Shown: positions 1 through 44,425, numbered from the stretch's first letter. The stretch: 64,000 bases of DNA from Adiantum capillus-veneris (GCA_014529385.2 CM043945.1:141836241-141900240); one strand, 5' to 3'. Numbers and translations: made by a program. The notes: generated from the letters alone by a model not told the origin.

Positions 1-501
1 AGGGCTAAAAAAGGTCCTTTGCTGCTGCCGGTGGCCTTGCAATGCAAAACGCTAGGCTGTCCTACAGTAGTCTTGTCGCCAAGCCGATGCAGAAGCAAAA
101 CGCTAGACTATCTGGTGGTGTCCTGCTGAGAAGTTGCTTGTTGGGCAAGGTGCTTCTGCTGCCTCTTCTGCCAGAAAGTGCCAACTTTGGTTTGCTTATA
201 TATTATCTTAGCAAAATTGCCCTACCTACTTTCAACAAAAGTCACTTAAAAATAATAAGTGAAAAATGTCAAAAATAGGGAAAATAGGTCTATGCACTGT
301 AAAGATGCTCCCGATGGGTTTTGATGGAAATTTGATGATCATGCTGTGTGCAACCAGAGGATATGCATCTAATCTAAGTGTCTGGACATGCACGGTCTGG
401 GAACAGACTCACAATCCTATTCTAGACTGACTTGAATGATTGAACCTTGGTCATGTTGTAGTTTGTCCACGGACACATAGGGTTGGATGTATCACGTGAC
501 A
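1..501 (-). mobile_element. 3' LTR (LTR-1 family), cut by window edge
   Basis: This matches the 3' portion (as written on +) of the complete 1.2-kb LTR at 27772-28982, including the AT-rich block around 190-290 and the terminal CACGTGACA at 493-501. Immediately to the right, on the minus strand, lies a purine run (GAAAAAGAGGGGA, 502-514). That is the expected polypurine tract before an LTR beginning TGTCACGTGAT. I therefore read it as the 3' LTR of a minus-strand element whose interior lies to the right and whose distal LTR end is outside the window. The tract sets the orientation of the whole LTR-1 family. Confidence 0.65.
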
Positions 502-799
502 TCCCCTCTTTTTCAAAGTGAGGTACTGGTACCGAACTGTATGGCGTTGAGGGAGATCGCCAATAACATTCGGAGTCTTGGAAAGGACTCTTTGCCGGCC
601 CACTTTGATGCGTGGGTCATGCAATACTTGAACTTCATAAAGGTCTTCAACGCTTGCTTCTTAGGGCCGCGCCGAAAGCGATAGCCTTCTGTGGCTTCTT
701 CAATGCTTCAACTTTGTCTATGGACATAGGTCCACCTTCTTCAAGAATCTCCAAGGTTGAAAACCTGAAACCACTTTCAACACAAAACCATGAACATAC
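502..799 (-). other. Interior 3' region of the LTR-1 element
   Basis: Between the His/Asp-rich ORF and the LTR. On the minus strand a short coding-like stretch (EEGGPMSIDKVEALKKPQ) is readable but broken by stops. The purine run next to the LTR is the probable polypurine tract. Nothing else is recognised. Confidence 0.4.
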
Positions 800-1621
800 C
801 TATTCCATGTAGAGTGATTGGAAAAAATCTGTCTTCCTCAAAGACTGTACATGCAATGTAGATGAACACATAGACGGAGTGCCTAATCGTTCACCACATA
901 CAAGCAAACAATGAGAGGGAATCTTGTCTTTCTGATCTAAAGCAATCAACTGTGGCAATTCACAACGGAAATGCCCATGCTTGGTGCTCATACTTTCTTG
1001 TGCTCTTTCTACAACTGTGTCGTGCCAAGGAAGAGACATGGAATGTGACTTCCTGGAATGCATACTTTTCAGCTTTTCATGAATAATCGACATACATCCG
1101 TGCTCATTCATGAGTGAAACGTGCTCAACGTACAATATGTCATGCTCAGGAAAAGAGATCACATAAAGATGCTGACTAAAATACAGGAAACGATCATGAA
1201 TGGAACACTCGATCAGTGCATGCTGAGTCATCATGCAAACACAGAGTACTTCCTATAAGGGTTCTTTGGACCTAGGCTCGAGAGCCAAGATCGGTTCTTC
1301 GTGTTTGATCAAATCTTCCTGTGGGGGTTCTGTGGACCTCGACTCGAGAGCCAAGATCGATTCTTCGTGATCGATCGAATCTGCAATGAGGTTAGCTTCA
1401 CTAGAGAAAGTATCAACTAACGCATCATCCTTGTGAACAATCACATCATCTTCATGCAAATCATCATGCTTGTGAGAAATCACATCTTGATCATCATGTT
1501 TATCCTTATCATCCAAAACATCATGTGGTGTAGGTCGGGGTCTCCTCCGTGGACAGGCCTTTGCAAGATGGCCCATCTGTCGACAAATGAAAGACTGATT
1601 TGGGAGGCCCGGATACTCCAC
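800..1621 (-). pseudogene. His/Asp-rich ORF of an LTR element, one TAG
   Basis: One minus-strand reading frame runs about 273 codons with a single in-frame TAG at 1253-1255. Its first ~30 codons (1621-1528) are the CCHC zinc knuckle of LINE family A (CX2CX4HX4C, FICRQMGHLAKAC). The rest is unrelated to that LINE: a His/Asp-rich stretch, a duplicated ILALE.RS.EP segment (1253-1370) and a C-terminal part rich in His and Cys that ends at 800. It lies between a 3' LTR with its polypurine tract (left) and LINE A sequence (right), so it may be the last ORF of the LTR element, or an accidental junction. I recognise no retroviral enzyme in it and assign no function. Confidence 0.45.
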
Positions 1622-2461
1622 GCTCTGTCAGAACCAACCCCCACTCACCGGAGGAAGTAGGATGACCTTCGGGAGAGTGTGGGTGTCCCTAACGAGAACA
1701 CGTATTGAGGGGATGGCGGCCGCCTTGGGGGTTGCCGTTCAATGTGTCTCTAGGACAATCCCAATCTCTGAGCCTATCCCGGACAAAAGTGGTAGGTACT
1801 CCCTCCTCAAACCAGGAAAGCAGACGGAGATGGGGAGGTCTGCCTCCTCTATCAGAACATATGTAGGTCGATCAAAACCATGCCTCCGCTGTCGAAAGCG
1901 GACTCGAACTGCTCGGATGGCCAAGGGGCTCATCGCGATGACCTTGGACGCCATCTCGGGAATCTCGAACTCTATCTGGTTGTAGCCTCGTTCGAGGAAC
2001 TGAACGTCCAAGTCTTGCCCACCTCTGCGAGAAGGCGGGCCTGGAGAAGATCATGCAACTCTCCTCTGCTGGGTCTGATGCCGAGAATCTTGCAGATGAC
2101 GGAAGTCGCCTGAAGGCGTTCCACCTCTGCGGCTAGGCTCGCTTTCTCTGTCTGTGAGAGAGCAAGTCGAATGGTGGGCTCAGCGGGGGGCGAGGGGACT
2201 TCATTGGAGTCCCTTTGTGGTGGAGAGCTTGAGCCTCCATCTATGTTTGCTGCTGTGAAGAAAGGGTGAAGAGGCGTCGGCGAACGGAGACCTCCTGCTA
2301 GACCTAGCACGTCGTAAGCGCTGTCAAGACCAGTCAGGCAGGAACGAAGAGGGCGAGGCGGAGGACCAAAGGCAATTTGCAGGCGGGCGGGCAGGCAGGG
2401 CAGTGGGCAGGGCAGGCGGGCAGGGAGCAGGGGGCGCGATGGCGAGCAGGGGCCGGGGGGT

Positions 2462-2500
<39 letters not shown>

Positions 2501-2530
2501 GAACAGCAGCAGCGAGCTCTTTCGCTGATG
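1528..2530 (-). mobile_element. LINE family A, 5'-end fragment with ORF1 (dead)
   Basis: It aligns throughout with 20950-22140, the 5' end and ORF1 of the full-length LINE A. Order on the minus strand: 5' leader with a poly-C run (G35 on +), ORF1 N-terminus (EPTIRLALSQTEKASLAAEV, about 2180-2120), a DUF4283-like nucleic-acid-binding region (QFLERGYNQIEFEIPEM to VCFPGLRREYLPLL, about 2011-1790), then the CCHC knuckle. A frameshift near 1975-2010 separates the first two parts. This copy has CAG where the copy at 21.3-21.4 kb has TAG, twice. LINEs are normally 5'-truncated, so a piece with only the 5' end implies later deletion or recombination. Confidence 0.75.
2465..2499 (+). repeat. Poly-G tract (G35)
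   Basis: Thirty-five consecutive G in the 5' leader of the LINE A fragment. The other LINE A copy has G20 at the equivalent position (22090-22109). Confidence 0.95.
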
Positions 2531-2733
2531 AGTCAGAATGGCAAACTTAAAATCCTTGATTTATGAATTGGAGCGGTTACTTTGAAAAATAGCGGACCAG
2601 TTTTTATCATAAGAATTTCTGACCATGATAAATTATATCGTGAGCACACATAAATGTACACTGGACACATGAATTATTATAGCTTTGTTTGTAGGCTAAT
2701 GAAGAGCTCAATGATGTTGTGACGATGTTGCAG

Positions 2734-34989
<32,256 letters not shown>

Positions 34990-35025
34990 AAAATGCAATT
35001 CTTGTTATTAATCCTTCAATTTTGA

Positions 35026-35084
<59 letters not shown>

Positions 35085-36842
35085 ACGGATGATTGGTGGG
35101 AGGGGTGTATTATACAGATTTTATTCCAGTCCGACTGGTAGTATCCTGGTCCTCATGGATATGACTCTCTCTCTCTCTCTCTCTGCCCACCCCACCCCAC
35201 CCCACCCCCGGGCGGCACGCCTCAGATTGGAAGTGTAAGAGGACAAATTTGAAGCAGCAGATAGTGTCACTTTGTAAGGGAGACATCATGACAATAGAGG
35301 GACGTCCATAGGTTAAGGGGACAACCGTTTACGTTTGCTGCACAGCACCTCTTTGCTGTTTAGTATGGGCACAAAATAGCTAGATAATATGACCCTGAGA
35401 AGACAAGCACTAGGGAGGAAGCTAATTGCGTCTGGTGTACTCAATTTATCTCTTAAGAGTTGCTTGTTTTTGAATGGGGCCTTTGACAATGGACATATTT
35501 CTGGTTCTGGAGGAAAGAGGTGCTACTTTGATTCCGTGATTGATGTTTAGTAAATGTATCAATCATAGACTTACCAAAAATCAAGTAATCTGTTCAATTA
35601 GTCGTTGCAGAATTTGCTACCTAACTCCACTTTTGAGTCCTTTTGAAGCTGATGACTTCATTTTCTCTACGACTTGCCCATCGTTCACTTTCGTCATGTT
35701 ACAACTACTGGTCATCTGTGAAAAGGAATGTGGATACTCACCTATTGTAATGACTTTTTTAACTGTGAACCGATTCAATAGAGAACCTTTGATAATTAAC
35801 ATAATGTGGAAAGCCAGAGATCCCACATCTTGTCTAATCAGTGTATACTCTGTGTTCACAGCGACATTTTTTTAGAGAAGTCATCAATCTTAATGTACGT
35901 GTTGTGTGAGAGTTAAATGTAGGAGCTCAGCTTGTAGATTTGAATGCCACTTGAGTATTCAAAGTGTCACATTACACCCCACAAGGGGCCATACCATGGG
36001 AATCACTTCCCCAGTGAAGAAGATGATAACAACCATAGAGTGTAGCTTGTTGTCGTGCTGTTTCACTTCCACAATGGAAAAGGCCTAGGGAATACAATAT
36101 TTGCTTGCTTGAAGTGTACAGATGATTTGTGTAGTGACGGGGCACAATAGTAGGCAAGGGTAAATGGGAATGTATGTCAGATGTGAATTTTGGGGTCAAT
36201 GGCCTTTTGATGCCTTTGAGCAAGTATGCTCAAAAGTTGCCAATGTGTAGGTTTATCGACTGCTCGAAGTACTCTTCAAACCTATTTTACGGCTCGTTGA
36301 TCGGGATTTGGACGGGAAAGTATTGTAGTGCTCGTAGTACTCTTCAAGCTTATCTTTATGGCTCGTTGATCGGAACTAAGGCTTTGAGAAGGTTTTAGCT
36401 TTATAACTTTCCATTGAATGGAGGGTGTTGAAAAAGGCTCTCAAAGGCTTGTAAAAACACTTGAAAGTTTTTACATCTCAACTTTTGGTCGTCATAGCAA
36501 ATTCAAACAAAGGCTTTGAGCAACAATCAAGCTCCAAAAGGGATCAAAGAAGCTTCAAAGCATTTATTTTTTTTAAATTCTCTCCAAAAAACTTGTAATT
36601 GAAAGCTAAAATTTTTGCATCCAAGGCACTATGTTTGTGATGAATGCAATTGTTCTCGTATATGGGAACGATTTGATATTGTGCTACTGTGGAGGTGGAC
36701 AATGTCCTTGAAGAATCGTAAGTGGTAAGACAGCTCCTCCTAGCACCATGAGAGAAAAGAGAAATCCACTTAACCTAATCTTGCATCTAGTTTTCCATTT
36801 CGAAGCAGTACATCTAGTCTTTTATCCAATAAAGGCACCAAA
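34990..36842. other. 3' flank: microsatellites, otherwise unassigned
   Basis: It holds (CT)n(CA)n at 35030-35086, a shorter CT run at 35167-35184, and a tandem duplication at 36262-36375. Open frames such as 35540-35875 (+) have no recognisable domain. Sequence from about 36400 on is A/T-rich and unassigned. Confidence 0.5.
36262..36375. repeat. 68-bp imperfect tandem duplication
   Basis: GCTCGAAGTACTCTTCAA at 36262 recurs as GCTCGTAGTACTCTTCAA at 36330, each followed after a short gap by GGCTCGTTGATCGG. Confidence 0.8.
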
Positions 36843-36950
36843 AAATGCTACGAATGTAGAAAGCTCGAACATTCAGCAAAGGATTGATGGAGATTCAAAT
36901 AGTGTACACATTGTGGAAAGATGGGGCATCCCTCTTCCAAGTGTCGAAGC
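36843..36950 (+). pseudogene. Gag zinc-knuckle pair, decayed
   Basis: In one frame, CYECRKLEHSAKD is followed by TGA where the last Cys is expected, then WRFK, TAG, and a complete CTHCGKMGHPSSKC. Two knuckles close together suggest retrotransposon gag, probably Ty1/copia. Nothing further of the element is recognised upstream. Downstream at about 37132-37150 a purine run and TGTTTGG could be a polypurine tract and LTR start, which I could not confirm. Confidence 0.6.
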
Positions 36951-37464
36951 AGTAGCAACATCCAGAGTGCACAATGGAAGAGATGGATATGAAGCCAATG
37001 CCCCGTGGCTTGGTAGTGACAATGATATCTTGCAGGCAAAATATGGGTGAACCTCAACTTCATTTTACAAAGCCATTGTTGAGGATAACTTTTTGTGTGT
37101 GGATAGTTTGGTCTTAAGAGACTCGTGGTTAGAGGGTGGGAGTGTTTGGCCTTTGTGGCACCATAGTCCATTGAGTCATCGTAACCTTCGTGGTCTGGGA
37201 TTTATGGCATAACCTTTGTGGTCTAACGGTTTAGAACACTTGGCATGGTGAGTTTCACAAGAGTCCAAAAGCTATTCTCGATCACCCTAGCTTTTCCCAT
37301 TATGTGGAGTCAACCTTTCCCTTTGGGAGTTGCCCTTTGCCCCTTGGAAAGATGCTTTTGTGACCCTTGAGAAGCACCCAGCCACTTGCAACTACTATGT
37401 AAGTAGCCGTTCCTTGTACACTTTAAGCAGCATGTTAGTTCTTCATCAATCAAGTTATCATTTG

Positions 37465-37467
<3 letters not shown>

Positions 37468-37508
<41 letters not shown>
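37468..37508. repeat. (TC)n microsatellite
   Basis: About 20 TC units. Confidence 0.95.
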
Positions 37509-37511
<3 letters not shown>

Positions 37512-37794
37512 TGCATTGAGTAACTAGTGTGCTTAATTAATTATGCTAACATGAATGCTATGCGTGCTAATCCACCCTAGTCCTTTTAGCTCTGGCGGAA
37601 CTAGTGGCTCTATAAGAAAATACCCACTCGGGGGGCCTCTACATGGGTGATTAGTTTCAAATTTTTAGGATTTTGGTGGGACAAATCCAATTATGTGCGA
37701 TTTTAAGTTGATGCTTAATGACTTTTACGATTTTTGAGCTCTATTGGACAAAAATATGCAATGCAATTGTGTAAAATTTTGAGAATTAGCAGCC

Positions 37795-38080
37795 GAAGTT
37801 GAAGATTAAACTGTAGATGATAAGTTCTTGTTTTTGAGCTAAATGTTATCTTAATGAATAGCTTTCACATGGTTTTTGGCTTCAAGTGTGGAGGAATTTT
37901 ATCTTCAATCTTTAACTTCTTAATTTTTTAGCTAAATTTTATCTTAATGAATAGTTGTTATGTGGTTTTTGGCTTCAAGTGTGGAGGAATTTTATCTTCA
38001 ATCTTCAACTTCTTAATTTTTGAGCTAAATTTTATCTTAATGAATAGCTTTTACGTGGTTTTTGGATTCAAGTGTGGAGG
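37795..38080. repeat. 93-bp tandem repeat, three units
   Basis: GAGCTAAATGTTATCTTAAT or a close variant recurs at 37836, 37929 and 38022 with exact 93-base spacing. Each unit contains GGCTTCAAGTGTGGAGGAAT (GGATTC in the last). Units are about 90% alike. It lies just upstream of a TATA-like promoter at 38331. Confidence 0.9.
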
Positions 38081-38300
38081 AATTTCCACTTAGCAAGCTA
38101 AAGTTTTGGAGCTCTAAGTGTGGATCAATGGATTGAAACCACGACGAGTTTTACAAGCTAACATTTTTGCGAGAGAAGGACCTGTGCCCAAAAGAATATA
38201 TGTCTTAGAGTATTTGGTGGAGGATTTTGTAGGGAGAAGTATGTAGTCAAGAAAAGAGGTGAATCTTTGTGGTGTTGCCGTGTGTTAGAAGGTAAGATGC

Positions 38301-38340
38301 CACGTGTGCAACTTGGGGGCATATGTGGGGTATATATAAA
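38301..38340 (+). promoter_or_regulatory. Candidate promoter: G-box and TATA box
   Basis: CCACGTGT (38300-38307) lies 24 bases upstream of TATATATAAA (38331-38340). A short frame opens at ATG 38402 (MASYSRWLHLSHACACG, 31 codons). It may equally be an LTR promoter. There is no transcript evidence. Confidence 0.3.
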
Positions 38341-38721
38341 GCTTTTCATTCTCACTTAGGTAACACAAGAAGGGCTCCTTCCCCTTGAAAGGAGCTCCCC
38401 CATGGCGAGCTACAGTAGATGGCTCCATCTCTCCCACGCATGTGCTTGTGGCCTTGTTCGACGACGCATGGTGGCACGGATGACAGTGGGCAGATAGTGG
38501 GTGGAAACTCTAGCGCAGTACTGGGGGTGCCTCTATAAGAATATGTTTGTACGACGCCGGCGTTGTTACGGCCTCTCCTATGCCTTGAAGAAGAAAGTTA
38601 AGTTCGAAAAATAGAAGGCCCGTGACATGGCATGCAAGAATAGAGGGAAGAAATGACATAAAGGGGGACACACTTTTTTAATGCTTGGTGAGAAGTGTGA
38701 AGGAGGAGGAGGGGATAAGGG

Positions 38722-38723
<2 letters not shown>

Positions 38724-38784
<61 letters not shown>
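38724..38784. repeat. (CT)n microsatellite
   Basis: About 30 units. The Arg/Glu- and Leu/Ser-repeat frames crossing it are artefacts of the repeat. Confidence 0.95.
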
Positions 38785-38786
<2 letters not shown>

Positions 38787-40640
38787 GTGCTTGAGGGAGG
38801 ATGCCCATCTTTTTCTCTCTCGATCTCGTATATACGGTCTCCTATTGAAAAACGCTTTAGGAAACAAAGGTCTGGATCTCCTTAAGGAAGTAAAGGAGGG
38901 GCTCAAAGGGAAACTTGGTCTTGGGAGAAGGCAAAGGAGGGGTCAAGCTTGGAGGGGATTCTATCCCTCAAGATTTGTCACGGTGTGCGCTTCTTTTTGA
39001 AGAACCACAAGGAAGCTGAAGAAGACCAGGCGAATCTTGAAGCAAGGGGAAATGTCAAGGAGTAGGAAGAGGAAGAGTACACCGTCTCTTGCGCTCTCCG
39101 TTGTCATTAGCATTACTTCTCTCTTTGGCTTTCAATCACGAAGAAGAGAAGGGGAGCATAGTGCCTTGTTTACGGCTAACATTTATAATTGGATTCTAAA
39201 CTCATTTAGCAATACAAATTTTGATTCCAAAATTGTCAATTGTGTGTGAAGTTTGTCAGTTGTACATATTATCTCTCTCTTTTCCCGTAGCCAAAGATCC
39301 TGTGCCTTCTCGACTCACTTCCCGAACTCATCCCCCTGAAACTGGCAGCCTTGAGCCCTCAAAAACCTTGGGGATACATCACAAAGGCCCAACCAACTGA
39401 GGCACACTCTTTGGGTTGTCATTGATGGAATGAAATAGTGGCCACTAATGAAGCTGGCCTAACTTCCCAAGGAATCTTCCGAAATGTTTTCGAACATAAT
39501 ATGCAAAAGACGAATCCGGATTGTGAGTAGAATGAAATATCCCTTAGACTCTTACGTGGTTTGGTTGTCAACATCTATTATGCTCTTTAGTTTTTAGTTA
39601 TTTGTCATTTGTCTACGTTAGTTCATCGTTCTTGATACTGCTAGTACCCAATGTTCACCAAAAACTTTTTAAGCAACCAATGGAAAAAAGGAAAGCATTG
39701 GAAATCTCTCGGTTTTTAGTGAAAATTTTCAAGGTTTGTATCATTTTTTACATTAAAATCCTCTAACTTTAGTCAATTTTAATCAAGTTGCCCCTCCAAA
39801 CTTCTCGAGAATTGTCATTTTCTGTCGTTTACAAAGACACTAAAGGTGGGTTTTTGTGAACATTGCCACTACCAATTTCTAATGGTTATTAAATTATGCT
39901 TGACTGGAGCCTAAAATATGATGTTAGACTACCTACAAGAATTGATCCACCATGTAGTTCTACATATGGTGAAAGCCAATTGGTGAAAGCCAAGGATAAA
40001 CTTAACATAAATTTTGCACTTATTATTCTGGAATTTGGTACACCCTATCTAATCAAAATTACAATCATAGTGATATTGAAAGAGTTTAGGATAGCACCCC
40101 CTAGTACCTTATTAAGTTTGCCCTTGTACAAGTTTCTTGATTTCTTAATTGAGGATTTTTAGCATTACTTGCTTACCATGCATAGTAGTTAGCTTCATTG
40201 TATATGAACTTCTTGCAGCTTGTACATAGGTGCTTGCCTTTGTTTTTGACATTGCTTGCTTGCCATGAATAGTAATATCCAAACTTGTTTTAGCTTGTAT
40301 ACAGGTGCCTATCTTTGTCTTGAAATTGTTTTTCTAAATAACTTTGGAGTCTGTATATTATGACCTTCATTTGGGAATGATCATTATTCACAATTACTAT
40401 CTATGGAGATAGAAGTCACCATGTACTTTTCACTTGTAGTCTTTGTCCCTCTCTAGTAGTCGACGTATTTAATGCGGCTTCAAGTATTTTTATAGTGTCC
40501 TATAGTCCTCTAGAAAACAACCTGCAAGTAAAAATATCCCAAGATTTGACAAGGTGCGATGTGTCTTTCAAAATGGACAATTGTTTTATGCTTCCATACC
40601 TATTAGCCTGAGACAATTGATGACGTAATGTTCACAAGAA
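38785..40640. other. No gene recognised
   Basis: A/T-rich from about 39250 onward. Short frames (for example 39037-39249 and 39896-40162, both +) show no domain or codon pattern I can support. Confidence 0.4.
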
Positions 40641-40653
40641 AAATTGTCTTTCA

Positions 40654-42710
40654 ATGACCCATTTGAATAACAAAGACCTTGTTGAGCTCATTCCATGCAA
40701 TCTTCACATTAAAATTCTAGTGATTCGAGTCAATTTATTATGCGGTTGCTTGACCAAGGATGACATCTTGTCTATTCTTGATGCACTAGAAGCTAGCGAT
40801 TTGAGTTACGCCAGCTTCATTATTGACCACTATTTCATTTCATCATAGCCAGTTTGATAACTTCTATTGGTATTCAATATGCTTGTGATGAAGTTAGCAT
40901 TGACATTAGAGGCCACCACAGGATACATTCATTGCTAAAGGATGCATTGCAACGTGAGGTTATCACAGAGAATCTATTTCTAGTCCAGTGTAAAGTTACG
41001 ATCACGAAAAAGGTCTCAAATGACGATGTTATGTTGCACATTAGTGGATATTTTCTCATTGAGGATTTAATGCCAACGCCATCCACCTCCAAGAATTTTG
41101 CAACTAAGAAACAACCACATCATCAAAGAGGAGGGACTAATCCAAATGCCGATGACCCTTTGTATGCTAACAAAAAAATTAACAATATTTTTGTGGATTT
41201 GAAAAGGTTGTAGCAATGCATGGGAAATATTAGTTTAAAGTGAAAGTTTGTATACTTTCGTAGTGCTTGGAGAGAGATTGAGTCTTGTATTAAGGTGGAT
41301 GAAGCTCAAATTGTTAAGTGGTGTTGATAAAAGCGAATAAGTATAACGCTCATGAACAAAGCCATGTTCTATGAAAATCATTCAGTTTTTATGGTAGAAG
41401 GTCATAATCTTACATTTAGTGTTCAATCAGAGAGGGATATTTGGTGGTTAGGTGTATTTGAAGTATCTCATGAAAGATATGATGTCTTCGCATGAGTTTT
41501 TGAAAAGATACCCTGGATCACGAATGCCATTAAAGGGCAAATAGCAAACGAGAGGTTGAAAGTGCAAGGACAAGGAGACTTTGAAGTTGATTGACTTCTA
41601 GGTGGTGACTTGAAAACCATAAAGTGTATGTTAAGGTGCAAACAAGGCGCAAATACCCTCTTGCATTGTCAATTGTGTACTAAAGGTTAAAAATCCCTTT
41701 AAAATCTCAAAGGTGGTTCAAAAAAAAAACATTAGAGCAGCAACAATTGAGGAAGACTTGCTCATGGCTGAATTGCATGGACTACTACTTAATTGTTATG
41801 TTGACCGGAACTTGATCATTCTTCGAAAGATAGCTCTTCGAATCTCATTATTTCATTTCCTTTACACAATGTACACTTTTGTACACTCCATGCATTCATG
41901 CGTGTGTTTGAACATTTGCTTATGCTTTCACAATGAAACTTGTTGAGCATTCAATGGTGTTGTTGAAGGAGATAAAAGGATTACTAAATTGTGTTGTTTG
42001 TCAAAAGGGACACGTCTTTTTATTAGTGGACAATAGTAGAGACAACACTTGGGAGCTAGTTCAAAGGAGTGGTGATAAAGCTCAACGTTTCTTTCAAAAA
42101 GTATAGAGGGCACCCATAGCCAATGGTGGTGCTGGAAAAAAATAGAGACGATGGGATTTATGGAGAGATTTGTGTGGTTGTACAATTGACAAAGATACAA
42201 ATGTGGATGTTGCGAACAAATGTAAACTTGTCTGGGCATCTTTGGAAAAGGTTGTGCAATGAATGAATCTTTGAGCACTATTCCAAAGCAACGAGAAGAA
42301 TTTAAAGAAGCACTATGTAAATTCACTGGGGCCGTTGTAAATTCATGGTATATAAATCACTACATGGTTTTTTTTTTTCGTTGTTTTAGGTCTTTAAAAG
42401 AGTTTATTATCTTGATGATGTCCGCTTGGCATGAGTGCAACATATATTGTTTGCACACACTGCATACTTCATGGACACATATGGATTGCTTGATGTGTGG
42501 AGCACTCAAGGAATGGAGAAATCTCATTACGGTGCAAAGGGAGTCTATTTTAAGAATATCCATCATGGTGGTGGCTACCCACCGTCTAGTTATCTTGCCG
42601 AGATATTCGAATGGTTCAAAGGCTACAGCCTATACTTTCTTTACATCAGTAAAACACGACAACAAAGACCGCATCGACATCGACAACCAAGTCATGTCAG
42701 GGACGACATG
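40654..42710 (+). pseudogene. Decayed coding region of unknown family
   Basis: Several frames on + read like protein between stops: 40654-40848, 40854-41213 (VSIDIRGHHRIHSLLKDALQ, then ISGYFLIEDLMPTPSTS), 41713-41946 and 42435-42700 (YGLLDVWSTQGMEKSHYGAK, VYFKNIHHGGGYPPSSYLA). The last, with its Gly/His-rich turn, looks like a real conserved segment, but I do not recognise the family. It ends just before a polypurine tract and LTR start at 42728, so it may belong to that element. No catalytic motif is identified. Confidence 0.35.
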
Positions 42711-42727
42711 AACGCGGAGGGGGGGAG

Positions 42728-43204
42728 TGTTGACGGCTGGGTCAACAACACGACATAACTCAACAAAGCCTTATTCTCTGAGAGTTATGGAATGATGAGG
42801 ATTATGGTCATAAACATCATTTGTAATAAGTAGATAGTCTAGTAGCAGAAGTCGGGGTGCAATGGCACTTCCATATTGTAAATACCAAGTCATTCGACCC
42901 CTCAAACTCTATTTTAGGTTTAACCTAAGGTGACCTTAGTATATAAGGTACCTAGTTCACATTTGTAAGATAATCATAATAAAGTTTTAGCGCTGCCGTC
43001 TACTGTGTGTGTGAGAGAAAGAGAGAGAGCTTGAGCTTCATCCTGGCGCTACTTCCCGCTTGTTCATCACATTGTAGATCCGGCTGCACCATTGTTGTAG
43101 CCTCAGTAAGAGCTACACAACAACACCAAGCATTCCTCGCGGAACGGAGCGAATGTGCTCGTGCATCTACTACGAGCTATTTGTGGCTGTAAGTATATCA
43201 AACA
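42728..43204 (+). mobile_element. Isolated LTR with polypurine tract
   Basis: CGGAGGGGGGAG (42716-42727) precedes TGTTGACGGCTGGGTCAACA. Inside are a TATA-like AGTATATAAGG (about 42937) and AATAAAG (about 42980), the promoter and poly-A signals expected in an LTR. The right end is not fixed; TATCAAACA at 43196-43204 is one candidate. The other LTR is not in the window. Confidence 0.55.
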
Positions 43205-44160
43205 ATGTCTGTTTTCTGCGTGCAAGTAGTCGTTAGAATCGTAGCGACATAAGCTACGCGTAGGTACTCATAGATTTTAGTTTCAGGCACTTCCAAAATT
43301 TGGCTGTCTTTATATGCGTTTTCCGCAGATGGGTTTACAGCTAGGGTTATGGGTGTAGAGGCTTTGGGACAGGTGTATCCTAGTGAGGGGATGGTGTTCC
43401 TTAAGTTTTGTACGATTCTGGTATAATTTGATGAGTTTTCCTTCCGTTTGTGTGCATATGGGTAGGTGGTGTAGTTGAGAGCAGTGAGACTCTAGATTGT
43501 GGTTTAGTTGGCCTTCCAAAGTGTTGTATGTGTAGGATGGCCTCAGCCTGACAAGCTAAAGAGATTTCCTATGTGTGCCTATCGTGTCATCTGTGTCCTC
43601 GATTGACATTATGTTGATCTAGATTGTGTTACATGCACTTTATGGGTGGTGTGATACGCTCCCCCAACATCTTGTTAACCTTGTAGGCTCGCTTGGCTAT
43701 TTGTAGATAAGGCCTTGCCCTTCTCAGCAAAGCTGCAAACCAATTGCACTACTATAGCACTTTCCACCGCAACCCTCATTAGCATGGCCATCAACAAAGT
43801 ACTACATGCCTTTTTTACTGCATATCCATCTCCACAAGCTTTGGCACTTCAACCTACTCTTCTTTCTCATTGTCGATCACCATACTATCAGACACACAAT
43901 AAGGTAGCTTTACCTTGCCAACACAGGTTCATCAGAACCTGTCTCCTCGCCATAGGGCATGGACCATCCTCTCTATCCTCCTGGCTTGTCTCCCAAAAAT
44001 GCAAGCTTGTATCTTCACCATCATCAGCACTGTATGTTGAATCCAAGTAAAAGGAACCATGATTCAAGCAAAAAGAATCACTAATACAAGGAAAGAAAGA
44101 AAGGATTTTGTGGAAGTGTAAAACTGAGTCTTCACCATTTCAATTCCATCGCACCCAATA
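43205..44160. other. Unassigned; may contain a gypsy 5' LTR
   Basis: It precedes a primer-site-like sequence at 44162 and ends GCACCCA, compatible with an LTR 3' end, but its left boundary cannot be set. No gene is recognised. Confidence 0.35.
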
Positions 44161-44161
44161 T

Positions 44162-44173
44162 TGGAATTAGAGC
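44162..44173 (+). promoter_or_regulatory. Probable tRNA-Met primer-binding site, degenerate
   Basis: TGGAATTAGAGC differs at two positions from TGGTATCAGAGC, the initiator tRNA-Met primer site. It lies 0.25 kb upstream of a gypsy-type gag on the same strand. Confidence 0.45.
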
Positions 44174-44425
44174 TTTGAAGATTTTTCATTAATCCGCTAA
44201 TCCCCAAAAAATAGAATTCTCTCGTGTTTTCGGTTGTGTTGGCAGCCCTTCAATGTATACTCCTCCCACTCTTGGAACAGCAGGCATATCATTGCGTGTA
44301 GAGATGTGCGCCTTGAGCATCGATAAATAACAGTCAATTGTATACCGGGTGTTGCATGCGGGGTGTGCCAACGAGGGAGTAGATTTGTCTGTGGTCTTCC
44401 TTGAACCAAGAGGACAAATTCTTGC

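Noticed and set aside
37144-37560. An LTR starting TGTTTGGCC after a purine run
   Set aside because: Right end, partner LTR and primer site are all missing; one short purine run is not enough.
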